From Candidatus Paraluminiphilus aquimaris (GTDB lineage: Bacteria > Pseudomonadota > Gammaproteobacteria > Pseudomonadales > Halieaceae): a stretch of 64,000 bases of DNA. Positions 29,063 to 38,523 of this stretch are shown in pieces. The stretch covers positions 2,480,001 to 2,544,000 of the forward strand of contig NZ_CP036501.1 of assembly GCF_026230195.1 (NCBI RefSeq), written 5' to 3'. The notes beneath the pieces were generated by a model that made no database searches, was not told the origin of the DNA, and worked only from the letters and a program-made list of their open reading frames with translations. Every line of letters begins with the position of its first letter. Within the stretch, counting starts at the first letter, position 1. A program made the position numbers and the translations under genes.

Positions 29063-30295
29063 TTACAGCCCTCGCGATGAAAATTCCCGGTGATCCTCCT
29101 CAACAGCATCGATGAGTTGCTCAAAAATGTCGGGGACTGCACTCACCACACGCGACCATGTGGGCATGAAAGGTGCGTCCAGTGGACGCTCAAGAAATTG
29201 CTTACCCGCCTCTAAAATATTGGTAGCAAATAACTCCACCGCTTGCTCTTCAGCATGGGTGTCAAAATCCAGGCCGTTCATGATCGCGTCGCGGCGAAAA
29301 CTCTCAACGTAATCGAGCGCAACACGGTAGTACGTTGCCTTGAGTGTTCTGAACGTCTCTTGATTAAAAACCGTCCCTTGAATAGCCAGCTTCCGAATCA
29401 AAGATTTCGTGATATCCAGCGACATTCGTGACAGCCCGTGACCCGCGTCATTAGCGGATAACTCCTGATGCTTGTGATCATAATTGTCGGTGAGCTCGAC
29501 CTGACATATGCGATTAGTGCTGTTGTTTCGGTACATCTCCGACGCGACACCCATTTCTAATCCCCAGTCACTGGGCACCCGCATGTCGTTCAATAGGTCT
29601 TTACGAAACGCAAATTCTCCGGCCAATAAGTAGCGAAAGCTGTCGAGGTAATTCAGGAAATCGTTCTCGCCCAAGACGCGTTTTGTGGCGTGAATTAAAG
29701 GCCCAACTAAAAGTCGGCAAGCGCGTCCATTGAGCTTCTCATTTGCCACACGGGCGTAATATCCCTTGCAGAAATCAAAACTGAATTGTGGATGCGCAAC
29801 CGGGTAAATCAATCTTGCAAGTAGGCTTCGGTCGTAGGTCAGAATGTCGCAATCGTGAAGGGCAACCGCATCCACCTTGGACGTCGCTAAGGCATAACCC
29901 ATGCAGTACCAAACATTCCGCCCTTTACCGGGTTCATGGGGAGCAAGCCCTCTGATCGCGAGTTCGGAGTGAATGGCGCGCAGGCGTGGGCCGTCGTGCC
30001 ACATCACTCGATGCTGCTGCGGTAAGCCTTTAAAAAAAGAGAGAGCCGACTCGTACTGGCTCTGATCAGCTCTGTCGAGTCCAATAACAATTTGGGATAG
30101 ATAAGGGACTTTTTGGAGCTCTGAGCGAATGAGGGGCATCGCGTCAGTTTCGAGCTCTGAGTAGAGCGAGGGAAGAATCAGCCCCAAAGGTCGCGACGCC
30201 GAAAAATTAACGAGCTGGGCCTCAAGCTCCTCAACGGAGCGGTTTCGTAGGTTATGCAAAGTGGCAATGTGCGGGCTTTGATAAAAATCAGCCAT
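29063..30295 (-). CDS. Glucosyl-3-phosphoglycerate synthase-like glycosyltransferase
   Basis: 410-aa GT-A fold, inverting/retaining class resembling GT81-type GpgS. N-terminal nucleotide-sugar binding LGLILPSLYSELE, IVIGLDRAD, the GKGRNVW segment (123-129), then the metal-binding DCD (148-150) in VALHDCDILTYDRSLLARL and KGYYARVANEKLNGRACRLL. Expected reaction: NDP-glucose plus 3-phosphoglycerate to glucosyl-3-phosphoglycerate. The ATG at 30295 forms TAATG with the preceding phosphatase stop, so I prefer it to the ATG at 30307. A mannosyl-3-phosphoglycerate synthase activity is the main alternative. Confidence 0.8.
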   Translation of the reverse strand: MADFYQSPHIATLHNLRNRSVEELEAQLVNFSASRPLGLILPSLYSELETDAMPLIRSELQKVPYLSQIVIGLDRADQSQYESALSFFKGLPQQHRVMWHDGPRLRAIHSELAIRGLAPHEPGKGRNVWYCMGYALATSKVDAVALHDCDILTYDRSLLARLIYPVAHPQFSFDFCKGYYARVANEKLNGRACRLLVGPLIHATKRVLGENDFLNYLDSFRYLLAGEFAFRKDLLNDMRVPSDWGLEMGVASEMYRNNSTNRICQVELTDNYDHKHQELSANDAGHGLSRMSLDITKSLIRKLAIQGTVFNQETFRTLKATYYRVALDYVESFRRDAIMNGLDFDTHAEEQAVELFATNILEAGKQFLERPLDAPFMPTWSRVVSAVPDIFEQLIDAVEEDHREFSSRGL

Positions 30296-31125
30296 TAAAT
30301 TCTCCAACCGTTCGATTTAAAGATTTCGCGTATGCCGGCAGCCCATGCATTGGGCCCGGAGCCGTCTGAGACATAAGTTGAACCTGAGCGCTCGAGCACA
30401 AGTGGTGTGCCACGGTCATTTCGCATAACGAGTGCAAAATCAGCGCCCTCCAACATCTCTCGATCATTGGGTGCATCGCCAGCGGCGATGGAAATGAGGT
30501 CAGGTGTCCACTCACGTTTCAATAAATTTTGAAACCAACGAGCAGCAATGCCTTTGTTGTTTGGTCCCATTAAGTGAACAAAACGACCCCCGTGCGACAC
30601 CGCAAACCCTATATCGGTCAGCACCGTTTTGAATTTCTGAAGCGCGTCGCTCGAATCTCGCCAGTCTATTGTTTCCGAATACAAACGCATCTGAGCACGC
30701 TTCGCAGATTCAAGATCGAGTCCTGTAATGTCCGCCACCTCGGCCGCGCGCATCTCGTTAAGAGACTTAAACGCGAATTGGCTGGACATATCGAGCGCTT
30801 CAATCACGTCGCAAAGAGCCTGGCGTCTCACTCCGAACTCTCGAACCCAGTAGTCCTCAAAGATCTTGCTTCCCATTGGACAGCGGATATTCAGACTCAT
30901 TGGTACGTAGACGGCCGCGCCATTCTCCACAATGAAGGCATGGTCTAAGGACATCTGCTCCCTGAAATCAGCGACCTCCGCATACGTTTTACTCGTAGCT
31001 GGAATGACCGGGACATGACTCGCCGATAACTGCCCCAATATCTCCTTGGCCTCGTGAGCCGAGTACGTGTCGTGATCAAGGAGTGTCCCGTCTAAATCCG
31101 TATAAATGACCGGCGAGCTGCTCAT
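30295..31125 (-). CDS. HAD phosphatase, glucosyl/mannosyl-3-phosphoglycerate phosphatase family
   Basis: 276-aa HAD-superfamily IIB phosphatase. Motif I is IYTDLDGTLLDHDTYS (nucleophile D9, general acid D11 by my count), motif II PATSKTYAEVADF, and motif IV AAGDAPNDREMLEGADFALV. The family (MPGP, TIGR-type mannosyl-3-phosphoglycerate phosphatase-related) removes the phosphate from glycosyl-3-phosphoglycerate. Its start overlaps the kinase stop by ATGA and its stop overlaps the synthase start, so the three proteins are likely made in fixed proportion. Confidence 0.85.
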   Translation of the reverse strand: MSSSPVIYTDLDGTLLDHDTYSAHEAKEILGQLSASHVPVIPATSKTYAEVADFREQMSLDHAFIVENGAAVYVPMSLNIRCPMGSKIFEDYWVREFGVRRQALCDVIEALDMSSQFAFKSLNEMRAAEVADITGLDLESAKRAQMRLYSETIDWRDSSDALQKFKTVLTDIGFAVSHGGRFVHLMGPNNKGIAARWFQNLLKREWTPDLISIAAGDAPNDREMLEGADFALVMRNDRGTPLVLERSGSTYVSDGSGPNAWAAGIREIFKSNGWRI

Positions 31126-32042
31126 TTAGACGTCACCTCCGAAAGGATCAATCTATCGGCTTGCAACTCCCAAGTTTCATTGGCCAAATCGGGGAGAACC
31201 GTCATAGCGTGACAAGTGAGCCTACGAAAGTTCTCTACAAACTCCGCAACCTGTTTAACATTCATTCCCTTAATCGCGTTGTCATTCGCCACTTCACGCC
31301 GTTTCGCGATTAAGCGCACCTCCTGCTCCACACGCCAGTCTAATACCGCCTCAAAACAGGGCGGTTTCAACATACTGAGATAGTCGAGCTTCTTAAAAAT
31401 ATCCACGTAAACGGTCGCAAGCTGATCGTTCACGTACCCTCGCCACGTCCCTAAATTATCGTTTGAGAACTCGAAGCTGCTTGCCGGGACGGCCAGATCT
31501 AGGGGTGCTTGGGCGGGAATTCCAACGCACCACCCCTCGAGCAAAACAATTGTGGGCTTTGCACCAACTCTGATCTTTCGCACCTTTCTGGTGCGATCGT
31601 CTTTGAGCTTGTCAAAAATAGGCAGTGCGATGTCGCCAGATGAATATTCAGAACAGGCGGCGAGGGCATCGTTCAACCGAGGACAATCATGCGTTCCCGG
31701 GACACCCCGCGTTGCTAAAAGAGGATGCACGGCCGCACCTAATTTTCGACGTTGCGCCTTAGACAAATAAAAATCGTCAATGGACAACACGTGACAGTCT
31801 ACTTCGAAGAATCTGGGTAACAGTTCGGCCAGCAACTCACTCAGCGTTGACTTTCCAGACCCCTGTGCACCGTTTAAACCAACAACAACCGGTCTATTTG
31901 AAGCGTGTGCACGCTGGCTGAGCCGCGCCGCATAGTCGAGAAAATACGACTCGGCATTGCGCATAAATATGCTGTTCAAATCTCGTGCCGCGCAAAATTC
32001 GTCCATGAACTGACGAGTAGATCGTTTAAATGTCGACACCAT
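31122..32042 (-). CDS. P-loop D-glycerate 3-kinase (GLYK-like)
   Basis: 306-aa P-loop kinase related to plant-type D-glycerate 3-kinase rather than to GarK/GlxK. Walker A is GLNGAQGSGKSTLSELLAEL (G58-S65 core), followed by the DDFY segment (VLSIDDFYLSKAQRRKLGA) and the GTHD / FDKLKDDR / LLEGWCVG motifs seen in that family. It would phosphorylate D-glycerate with ATP to 3-phosphoglycerate, the substrate of the synthase in this operon and of lower glycolysis. First gene of the operon. Panthothenate-kinase- or uridine-kinase-like P-loop families are less likely alternatives. Confidence 0.8.
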   Translation of the reverse strand: MVSTFKRSTRQFMDEFCAARDLNSIFMRNAESYFLDYAARLSQRAHASNRPVVVGLNGAQGSGKSTLSELLAELLPRFFEVDCHVLSIDDFYLSKAQRRKLGAAVHPLLATRGVPGTHDCPRLNDALAACSEYSSGDIALPIFDKLKDDRTRKVRKIRVGAKPTIVLLEGWCVGIPAQAPLDLAVPASSFEFSNDNLGTWRGYVNDQLATVYVDIFKKLDYLSMLKPPCFEAVLDWRVEQEVRLIAKRREVANDNAIKGMNVKQVAEFVENFRRLTCHAMTVLPDLANETWELQADRLILSEVTSK

Positions 32043-32190
32043 TTACTTTCGGAAACCTTTCAAAGCCTGTCTATCCCTTCTGTGCCTGCAAACACCGTGC
32101 CGATTTGCTAATTCTGCTCGTTTATTTCCACCGGCCAGCGAATGTGATATCCACTTATCTGGCCATAGGGCAAGGTGAGGAGCTAACACA

Positions 32191-33192
32191 ATGTTTAACA
32201 ATACAGCATGGCTTGCGCAGGTCATTGAGGAGATTGTCGATCCGGACCGCGATATTGTTGATCCTCATCATCATCTCTGGCCAGAGCCGAGTATGGCCTA
32301 CAACCTCACAGAACTACTTGGTGACACAACCGATGGTCACAAGGTGTCGCAAACGGTCTATATGGAATGTGGTGCAGCCTACTATAAAGAGGGTCCAGAG
32401 CACCTCAGAAGCGTTGGCGAAACTGAATTCATTGCTCAGGCAGCCACCAGGGCTAAAGAGCAAGGTAGCCGCACACAAATAGCTGGAATCGTCGCGCGCG
32501 CTGACCTACGCGATACGCAACTTGAGGGTGTCCTAGACGCGCATGACGAAACCGCCAATGGCTTGTTTAAGGGTATTCGTCAGGCGGGCGCTTGCTCGGA
32601 GGGTATCGAAGGACTCCTTATTCCCGGTGGTGCTGAGGCGAAGCTGTTTGAGCAAGACCTATTTCGACAGGGGGTCGAACAGCTGGGAAATCGAGGACTT
32701 ACCTTTGACACATGGCTCTACCACTTTCAACTACCCGAATTTATAGCCCTTGCACGCGCAGTGCCAAGCACCACCATGATTCTCGATCATTTTGGAACGC
32801 CACTCGGTGTTGGGCCTTTTGCCGATCATCGAGAAGCCATTTTCGAGACCTGGAAAGTCCACATTGCCGAGCTGGCTGAATGCCCAAACGTTTATATGAA
32901 ACTCGGTGGTCTCGCCATGCCCGACAACGGCTTTGGTTGGGATGGACGAGAACGACCTCCAACTTCTGACGAATTTGTCCAGGCGCAGGCCCGATACTAC
33001 CGCCATACAATTGACTGCTTTGGCCCCGAGCGATGCATGTTTGAAAGTAACTTCCCCGTTGACCGTCTGTCCTTGGGGTACCACGTACTCTACAACGGCT
33101 TCAAAAAGATGACGTCGCACTATGCAGAGGAAGACAAAAATCTTTTATTTTCAGGGGTCGCCAGACACGTCTATCGTTTGGAAGCACCCTAA
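32191..33192 (+). CDS. Amidohydrolase-family (PF04909-type) TIM-barrel hydrolase
   Basis: 333-aa cytoplasmic metal-dependent hydrolase. IVDPHHHLWPEP gives the first HxH metal ligands, TTMILDHFGTPLG carries a later histidine, and CMFESNFPVDRLS the last-strand aspartate. Members include 2-pyrone-4,6-dicarboxylate hydrolases, lactonases and decarboxylases of catabolic routes. GAGGAG lies eight bases before the ATG. It is divergent from the glucosylglycerate operon across a 148-bp gap and two bases ahead of an exported protein of unknown function. Substrate unknown. Confidence 0.85.
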   Translation: MFNNTAWLAQVIEEIVDPDRDIVDPHHHLWPEPSMAYNLTELLGDTTDGHKVSQTVYMECGAAYYKEGPEHLRSVGETEFIAQAATRAKEQGSRTQIAGIVARADLRDTQLEGVLDAHDETANGLFKGIRQAGACSEGIEGLLIPGGAEAKLFEQDLFRQGVEQLGNRGLTFDTWLYHFQLPEFIALARAVPSTTMILDHFGTPLGVGPFADHREAIFETWKVHIAELAECPNVYMKLGGLAMPDNGFGWDGRERPPTSDEFVQAQARYYRHTIDCFGPERCMFESNFPVDRLSLGYHVLYNGFKKMTSHYAEEDKNLLFSGVARHVYRLEAP

Positions 33193-33194
33193 AC

Positions 33195-34076
33195 GTGCTG
33201 TGCGCCAAACGCAGTTTACTCCTCGGATTACTACTCGTTGCATCGCAGCCGTTCGCATCTGTGCCCGACACCGGTAAAAGCGATAGTCATTTAAGTATCG
33301 TCGATGACGGGCGTGTATATGCGTACAAAAAAGGTTCAGGAAGCTACCGAGTTGCCTTCAACTATACGGGTGAAGATTGGACCCACGCCGATGTCGCCGC
33401 TATAAAAATAGCGACTCGCCAGCCCATCGCAATTTTGCCCATGCAATACACAGAACCGGGTGGCTTGCAGCCGGGAGCATCAGTCGACGACAGAAGTATA
33501 GGAAAGCGCTGGAATACCATCACACAAACAGCCATGGCAGAGCGACTGCGAGATCGTGGCTTCTTCGTGCTCACACCGAGCATTACGCACTATGGTGAAA
33601 ACCTACCGGGATTTCAGGCCTTAGAGCACTTCATAGCGGGCGTGCACAAGGGCAATAACAATGTGCAAACAGTCGTACTAACCGCCGATGCCCATATTGC
33701 GAATGCACAAAACCCTACTCCCGGAGCGCAAATGTTGGTAACTGGCACAAACGCTCGCGACCGAGAATGGGAGTCGCTCATTCAAGACCATATTCAGCCG
33801 TTTTATGAGGCGGTTAATCTGGGCAATATAGGTCCTAGGGTTCGCGGTGGTTTATCCAATAAAGAAGGCGCTTCAGCCGCGTGGCACCCCCTGATCGAGC
33901 GCGCCGCAGAATATGGCCCCCACGTCACTATCATAGAGGTAGCGCGGGCCATCGATATCGTAGAAAAAGCAGGAAGCATCGAAGCGGGCGGCGAGTGGGC
34001 AGCCCCCCTTTTTGACGGACTAGCTGATGGAATGCGTATCTGGGCCACACAACACAACGCTCAAAATAGTCCTTAA
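33195..34076 (+). CDS. Exported protein of unknown function
   Basis: 293 aa from a GTG at 33195, two bases after the amidohydrolase stop. A Sec signal peptide is clear (KRSLLLGLLLVASQPFAS, cleavage near residue 20-25), so it acts in the periplasm or outside. The rest has no motif I can name: an IAILPMQYTEPGG stretch, TPSITHYGENLPG, and a C-terminal YGPHVTIIEVARAIDIVEKA helix. Loose similarity to amidase-like folds can be imagined but not supported. Co-transcribed with an amidohydrolase, which suggests linked substrate handling. Confidence 0.7.
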   Translation: MLCAKRSLLLGLLLVASQPFASVPDTGKSDSHLSIVDDGRVYAYKKGSGSYRVAFNYTGEDWTHADVAAIKIATRQPIAILPMQYTEPGGLQPGASVDDRSIGKRWNTITQTAMAERLRDRGFFVLTPSITHYGENLPGFQALEHFIAGVHKGNNNVQTVVLTADAHIANAQNPTPGAQMLVTGTNARDREWESLIQDHIQPFYEAVNLGNIGPRVRGGLSNKEGASAAWHPLIERAAEYGPHVTIIEVARAIDIVEKAGSIEAGGEWAAPLFDGLADGMRIWATQHNAQNSP

Positions 34077-34114
34077 TCGTTGCGCGCAAGCAAGGGTATC
34101 GCCCCGCATTTCGT

Positions 34115-35797
34115 CTAGGTGTTTTGGTTTAGCGATGCAAGCATTTCGTCACGCATAACAAACTTCTGAATCTTACCCGTTACGGTCATGGGGTATTCGC
34201 TCACAAACCGAATATGCCTTGGGATCTTAAAGTGCGTAATCTGATCTTTGCAGAAGGCTTTTATATCATCAGCTGAAAGCGTTGCCCCCTCGTTAAGCTG
34301 GACCCAGGCGCACACTTCCTCACCCATTTTTTTATCGGGTATACCGAACACCTGAACTTCAGAAATCGCTGGATGCTGATACAGAAATTCCTCAACCTCC
34401 CGCGGATAAACATTCTCCCCCCCGCGGATAATCATGTCCTTTATCCGACCCACAATTCGCACATATCCACAGGCGTCCATTGTGGCAATATCACCGGAGT
34501 GCAACCAACCAGCGGCATCAATCGTCTCCGCGGTTTTTTCGGGATCGTTCCAGTATCCCTGCATCACCGAATATCCACGCGTACATATCTCGCCCTTTTC
34601 CCCCACCGGCACAACGTGTCCTGCATCATCGATCACCTTGATCTCGACCCACGGCATCGCACGCCCTACCGTCTCAGTTCGGCGCTCGAGTGAATCATCA
34701 GGCAACGTTATATTGTTGATGGGACTGAGCTCTGTTTGTCCGTAGGCAATGAGTATGTCCCGCATGTGCATTTCTGAAATAACGCGCTTCATCACTTCAA
34801 TTGGACACGGCGCACCCGCCATTATTCCCGTCCTGAGGCTCGAAAGATCAAAACTTGAAAAATTGGGGTGATCAAGCTCGGTGATGAACATTGTCGGCAC
34901 ACCGTGAAGGGCAGTGCATCGCTCGTCCTGAACAGTTTGTAATGTCTGCTGAGGGTCAAAGGCCTCACCAGGGAACACCATAGTAGCGCCATGAGAAACA
35001 CAGGCGAGAACTGCAAGCACCATACCAAAACAATGATACAGCGGGACCGGAATGCATAACTTGTCAGCGGGAGTCAGCCGCATCGCCTCGCCCGTTAGGT
35101 AGCCGTTGTTAAGAATATTACAATGCGAGAGCGTTGCCCCTTTCGGATTGCCCGTGGTCCCGCTCGTAAACTGAATGTTAATCGCATCATCGGGCTTTAA
35201 TTGAGTTTGAAGACCCACGAGCGCGGCGCGATCTGCGTCCGTTGCCAGTTCACAGACCTGGTCAAAGTTGTGCATACCCGCACTTGATGATGACCCCATT
35301 CGAATGACGTGCTTGAGCTTCGGCAGTTTAGTCGACGCCAGTGCTCCCGGCTCACAATATTCAAGCTCGGGCGCTAACGTGTTCAACATGCCTAAGTAAT
35401 CGCTGGTTTTAAAAGACTCGTCGGTTATCAGCGCCTTGCATTCAACTTTGTTGAGGGCATATTCGAGTTCATACAGTCGGTATGCGGGGTTAATACACAC
35501 CATAATCGCGCCGAGCTTGGCAGTGGCGAGCTGGGTCAACACCCACTCAGCACTGTTGGGGCCCCAAATACCTACCCGGTCCCCGGGAACAATACCCAGA
35601 GCAAGTAAGCCCGCAGCGAGTTGATCTACACGACGCTGTAGCTCGGCGTATGTCCATTCGACGCCCTGATGTCGGAGTATCAAGGCCTGGCTGTCAGGAT
35701 GTTTCTCAGCTACCCGGTCGAAGAACCCACCAATGGTCTCGTAAATAATTTGAGTCGTTGACGCACCGCAGTAATAACTCTTTTCGATAGCAGTCAT
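34115..35797 (-). CDS. AMP-dependent acyl-CoA synthetase
   Basis: 560-aa ANL-superfamily ligase that activates a fatty or aromatic acid to its CoA thioester. Motifs: [19 protein letters not shown] (A3, AMP binding), AYGQTELSP (A5), [20 protein letters not shown] (A7-A8) and a C-terminal lid lysine in [22 protein letters not shown] precedes the ATG at 35797. It resembles medium/long-chain acyl-CoA synthetases of catabolic clusters. Preceding and following genes on the same strand are oxidative, which fits a degradative role. Confidence 0.9.
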   Translation of the reverse strand: MTAIEKSYYCGASTTQIIYETIGGFFDRVAEKHPDSQALILRHQGVEWTYAELQRRVDQLAAGLLALGIVPGDRVGIWGPNSAEWVLTQLATAKLGAIMVCINPAYRLYELEYALNKVECKALITDESFKTSDYLGMLNTLAPELEYCEPGALASTKLPKLKHVIRMGSSSSAGMHNFDQVCELATDADRAALVGLQTQLKPDDAINIQFTSGTTGNPKGATLSHCNILNNGYLTGEAMRLTPADKLCIPVPLYHCFGMVLAVLACVSHGATMVFPGEAFDPQQTLQTVQDERCTALHGVPTMFITELDHPNFSSFDLSSLRTGIMAGAPCPIEVMKRVISEMHMRDILIAYGQTELSPINNITLPDDSLERRTETVGRAMPWVEIKVIDDAGHVVPVGEKGEICTRGYSVMQGYWNDPEKTAETIDAAGWLHSGDIATMDACGYVRIVGRIKDMIIRGGENVYPREVEEFLYQHPAISEVQVFGIPDKKMGEEVCAWVQLNEGATLSADDIKAFCKDQITHFKIPRHIRFVSEYPMTVTGKIQKFVMRDEMLASLNQNT

Positions 35798-35974
35798 CAG
35801 GGTCTCCCCCTAGTGAATTTAACAAAAGATCGCCGCCAGCCTTGAACGCTAGCACAGTAAAACCGTTACGCACCTATACCTACTTAAAAAGTCTGATGCT
35901 CACTAAACGGCTAACCCAGGAGTGAAAGCGCCTCCACACCGTTCGGAAAGTTCCAAGGTGGTATTTTAGTTTGG

Positions 35975-37171
35975 CTAGTTCGAAGACCGCGCTTTGAAGC
36001 GCTTACCGCGCTCTGAGGCAAGTTTGAAGGCGGCTTGCGTCTCTGCTTCGACCTCCTTGCGCTGCTGTTCGCTCAAGGCCTCAAATTCATCAACCCACCA
36101 TCGACGTGTAACCTGTGGAAAAGTTCCCATGCGGTTAACACAGGCGTTGGCGCCTCGGTCGCGTCCCGCTTCGTAACCAGCGGCACCGGATTTATCGGCC
36201 GCTGATCTCCCAAAAGGCACTAAGTCACCCTCCATTTTGGGCAGCAAAAAATAGGGCATGGAGACACGTGTTTCGCCCTCTGGAATCAACAACGTATTGA
36301 CCCGGTGCAATGTCGCCGCGTATCGCCCCTCACTCAGATGCATGAGCGTACCACCCGTATTCACGATAACCGACCCCTCAATGACAGGCACATCGTACTC
36401 TCCCGAAGCGGTTCGACAGGTAACGGGCGCATTCACCCAATCACCCTCTCCCGCCACCACCTGCAGGCCCGGACGGTCATTAATCAACAGCGCAATGAAA
36501 GGCGGGCCGTCAATGTGCGCACCGACATTATCCGCGTCGAATCGCGCATACGAGTCGCGAACCGCCTTTTTTGCCTCATCAGAGAAAACCTCAAGGCTAT
36601 AGTTATGATTGAGGCTCGCCGCAAGGTATGGCTCTTCAAGATCAAAATAACGCCGAAACTCGGCTGGGTCCTCACCCAAAGATTCAACAATGAGTTCGCC
36701 CAGTTGATGCGTTAACTGGTGATAAACCTCTGTTAATTGCTCAATGAGTGGCCTGAATTCAGGCATTGAATCTGTTTTGGGCCAAGTATTAGGACCGACA
36801 AAAAGTCGCTTGTGAATCGGTTGAGACGCATCGTCGTGCGCGCACAAAGGCGCTTGCTCAAACCCATATTGGAAATTTTCAATAACTTGCCCTTGGCCAC
36901 GATCGGCAGGCGTCGGTAGCGTATAACCTCGAAAATACGGCGTGTTCGATATATGTGCGGTTTTCTTGACGTCCATGGGCGCATCAAAAAACTGACGAAC
37001 CTCTTGAAAGGCTTTCTGCTGGAATGCATCGTCCAGTCCTGGCGCGTTTTTGAGCACCAAAAAACCACACTCCGACAGCGCGTACCGCAGATCGCTCATG
37101 AACTTGTCACGATCCGCGTTGAGGTCGAGCCAATCGACTGTTGGAATTTCGTTCAATGTCTCTGAGTTCAT
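35975..37171 (-). CDS. Isopenicillin N synthase-like Fe(II)/2OG oxygenase
   Basis: 398 aa, with an N-terminal DIOX_N-like region (IPTVDWLDLN, ALSECGFLVLKN) and the 2OG-FeII_Oxy core: H219-x-D221 (GAHIDGPPF), distal H289 (YAATLHRVN) and the R302-x-S304 pair (TRVSMPYFLL) that binds 2-oxoglutarate or substrate carboxylate. Cytoplasmic. The 40-60 residues beyond usual IPNS length include a charged C-terminal helix. Substrate is not predictable; it sits with an acyl-CoA synthetase and a DUF1254/1214 protein. Confidence 0.87.
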   Translation of the reverse strand: MNSETLNEIPTVDWLDLNADRDKFMSDLRYALSECGFLVLKNAPGLDDAFQQKAFQEVRQFFDAPMDVKKTAHISNTPYFRGYTLPTPADRGQGQVIENFQYGFEQAPLCAHDDASQPIHKRLFVGPNTWPKTDSMPEFRPLIEQLTEVYHQLTHQLGELIVESLGEDPAEFRRYFDLEEPYLAASLNHNYSLEVFSDEAKKAVRDSYARFDADNVGAHIDGPPFIALLINDRPGLQVVAGEGDWVNAPVTCRTASGEYDVPVIEGSVIVNTGGTLMHLSEGRYAATLHRVNTLLIPEGETRVSMPYFLLPKMEGDLVPFGRSAADKSGAAGYEAGRDRGANACVNRMGTFPQVTRRWWVDEFEALSEQQRKEVEAETQAAFKLASERGKRFKARSSN

Positions 37172-37240
37172 GGGGGCGCCTGCACTTATTATCTCATTAG
37201 CACTCGATCCAATCGCAGAGCTTAAACCTAAATTGCGCGC

Positions 37241-38473
37241 TTAACGAGTCAGAGGTGGAGGAAACCAATCGCAATCGAGCACCGAGGAATGTCCTTCGTA
37301 AACGCGCATCCCAAGCATGTAGGGACCGTCGGGTACTGGCAGCCAGTTTCCAGCCCGCTGAGGTCTTTGCGCAGACAAGATAACCGTCAGCCCCCCATCA
37401 TCATCGCGGTGCAAATTGGGGGTTCGATCACCAATGGAGTAACGGTTAATCTCGTTTTCAACGAGGTAGAGGTCCATGCCATAGGCGGTCAGTGACCAGA
37501 AGGCATCACACGGCGGTAAGTTGTCGGCATCAAACTTCATACAAAGCTCGTGCTTCCCACTCAATGCCCCTCGTTGGGAGTCCGACAACGCCATATACGA
37601 TCTATTTTCGACCGCATAATGCCCCCCAAGTCCGAATTTGGCGCCCACCGCCCGCTTCAAAATATCATCACCGGGGCCGCCCGCAGCCCTGCCTGTACTC
37701 CAGCCATTTTGAAAGACCGTATCGGTGGTTCTACCGGACTTAATCAACGTCTCTGCTTCTTGAATACCTGCCTCTAACTCGGCGTCCGTTAAACACGACG
37801 GGTCATCCAATATTGCCTTAGCGGCGGGGGACAAGGCTGGGTGCCATGGCGCCGGGGGCGAGTGCGCGACGTAGCCTCTGAGTTCCGTGAAAAATGGCGC
37901 GCCCGACTCCGCGATTTTTGCAGCGCGGCCCGCAGGCTCCATTCTAATATGTGGGTGGTCAGGGGCAGGTCTAACACTGAATTGTCGTTGTAGTACTCTC
38001 GCTTGAGCGACGTCTTCTGGGGACTCGACTAGAACTCTAATAATGATCCAAGCCGTCCGTGTACCCAGTCGAATTGTGGTGGCTCCGTCATCCAGTGGTT
38101 CGGCTTTTGGGTCGAAAGTAACGCGAGCAGACACCCCCGACACACCGTGGTGCCGACGTGACACATAGGCAACATGGGTATACGCATCGACCACCATAAG
38201 GTTCCAGTACCGATCGGGCTTATCCATGGGTGGGACGTCGATCATCACATCGCCGTACGATAAGTCGTACCACCCCGATGAGTACAAGGTGTCGTTGTTA
38301 ATGGCCACGATGGCTTTATCGCTCGGTGTCGCCAAGGACTCAATGTGGCGCAAGGTACCGGTGTCATGGTGAGACGACAGCATGAGTCGAGTGCGGTGCA
38401 CTGATACGGTGGGAAATCCCCACAAATAAAGTTCTGCAGCGGGCGACACCGGTTTTCTTGGCGACTCACTCAC
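37241..38473 (-). CDS. DUF1254/DUF1214 domain protein
   Basis: 410 aa. N-terminal DUF1254 (AAELYLWGFPTVSVHRTRLM, NNDTLYSSGWYDLSYGDVM, MDKPDRYWNLMVVDAYTHVA) and C-terminal DUF1214 (DAFWSLTAYGMDLYLVENEI, GNWLPVPDGPYMLGMRVYEG). No signal peptide is visible, whereas many relatives are exported. No activity is established for the family; members are frequent beside catabolic oxygenases. Lies 69 nt upstream of the IPNS-like gene on the same strand. Confidence 0.88.
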   Translation of the reverse strand: MSESPRKPVSPAAELYLWGFPTVSVHRTRLMLSSHHDTGTLRHIESLATPSDKAIVAINNDTLYSSGWYDLSYGDVMIDVPPMDKPDRYWNLMVVDAYTHVAYVSRRHHGVSGVSARVTFDPKAEPLDDGATTIRLGTRTAWIIIRVLVESPEDVAQARVLQRQFSVRPAPDHPHIRMEPAGRAAKIAESGAPFFTELRGYVAHSPPAPWHPALSPAAKAILDDPSCLTDAELEAGIQEAETLIKSGRTTDTVFQNGWSTGRAAGGPGDDILKRAVGAKFGLGGHYAVENRSYMALSDSQRGALSGKHELCMKFDADNLPPCDAFWSLTAYGMDLYLVENEINRYSIGDRTPNLHRDDDGGLTVILSAQRPQRAGNWLPVPDGPYMLGMRVYEGHSSVLDCDWFPPPLTR

Positions 38474-38523
38474 AGGACAAACCTGCCGCCATAAACAGCT
38501 CCCTCACCCCATCGACTCACAAC

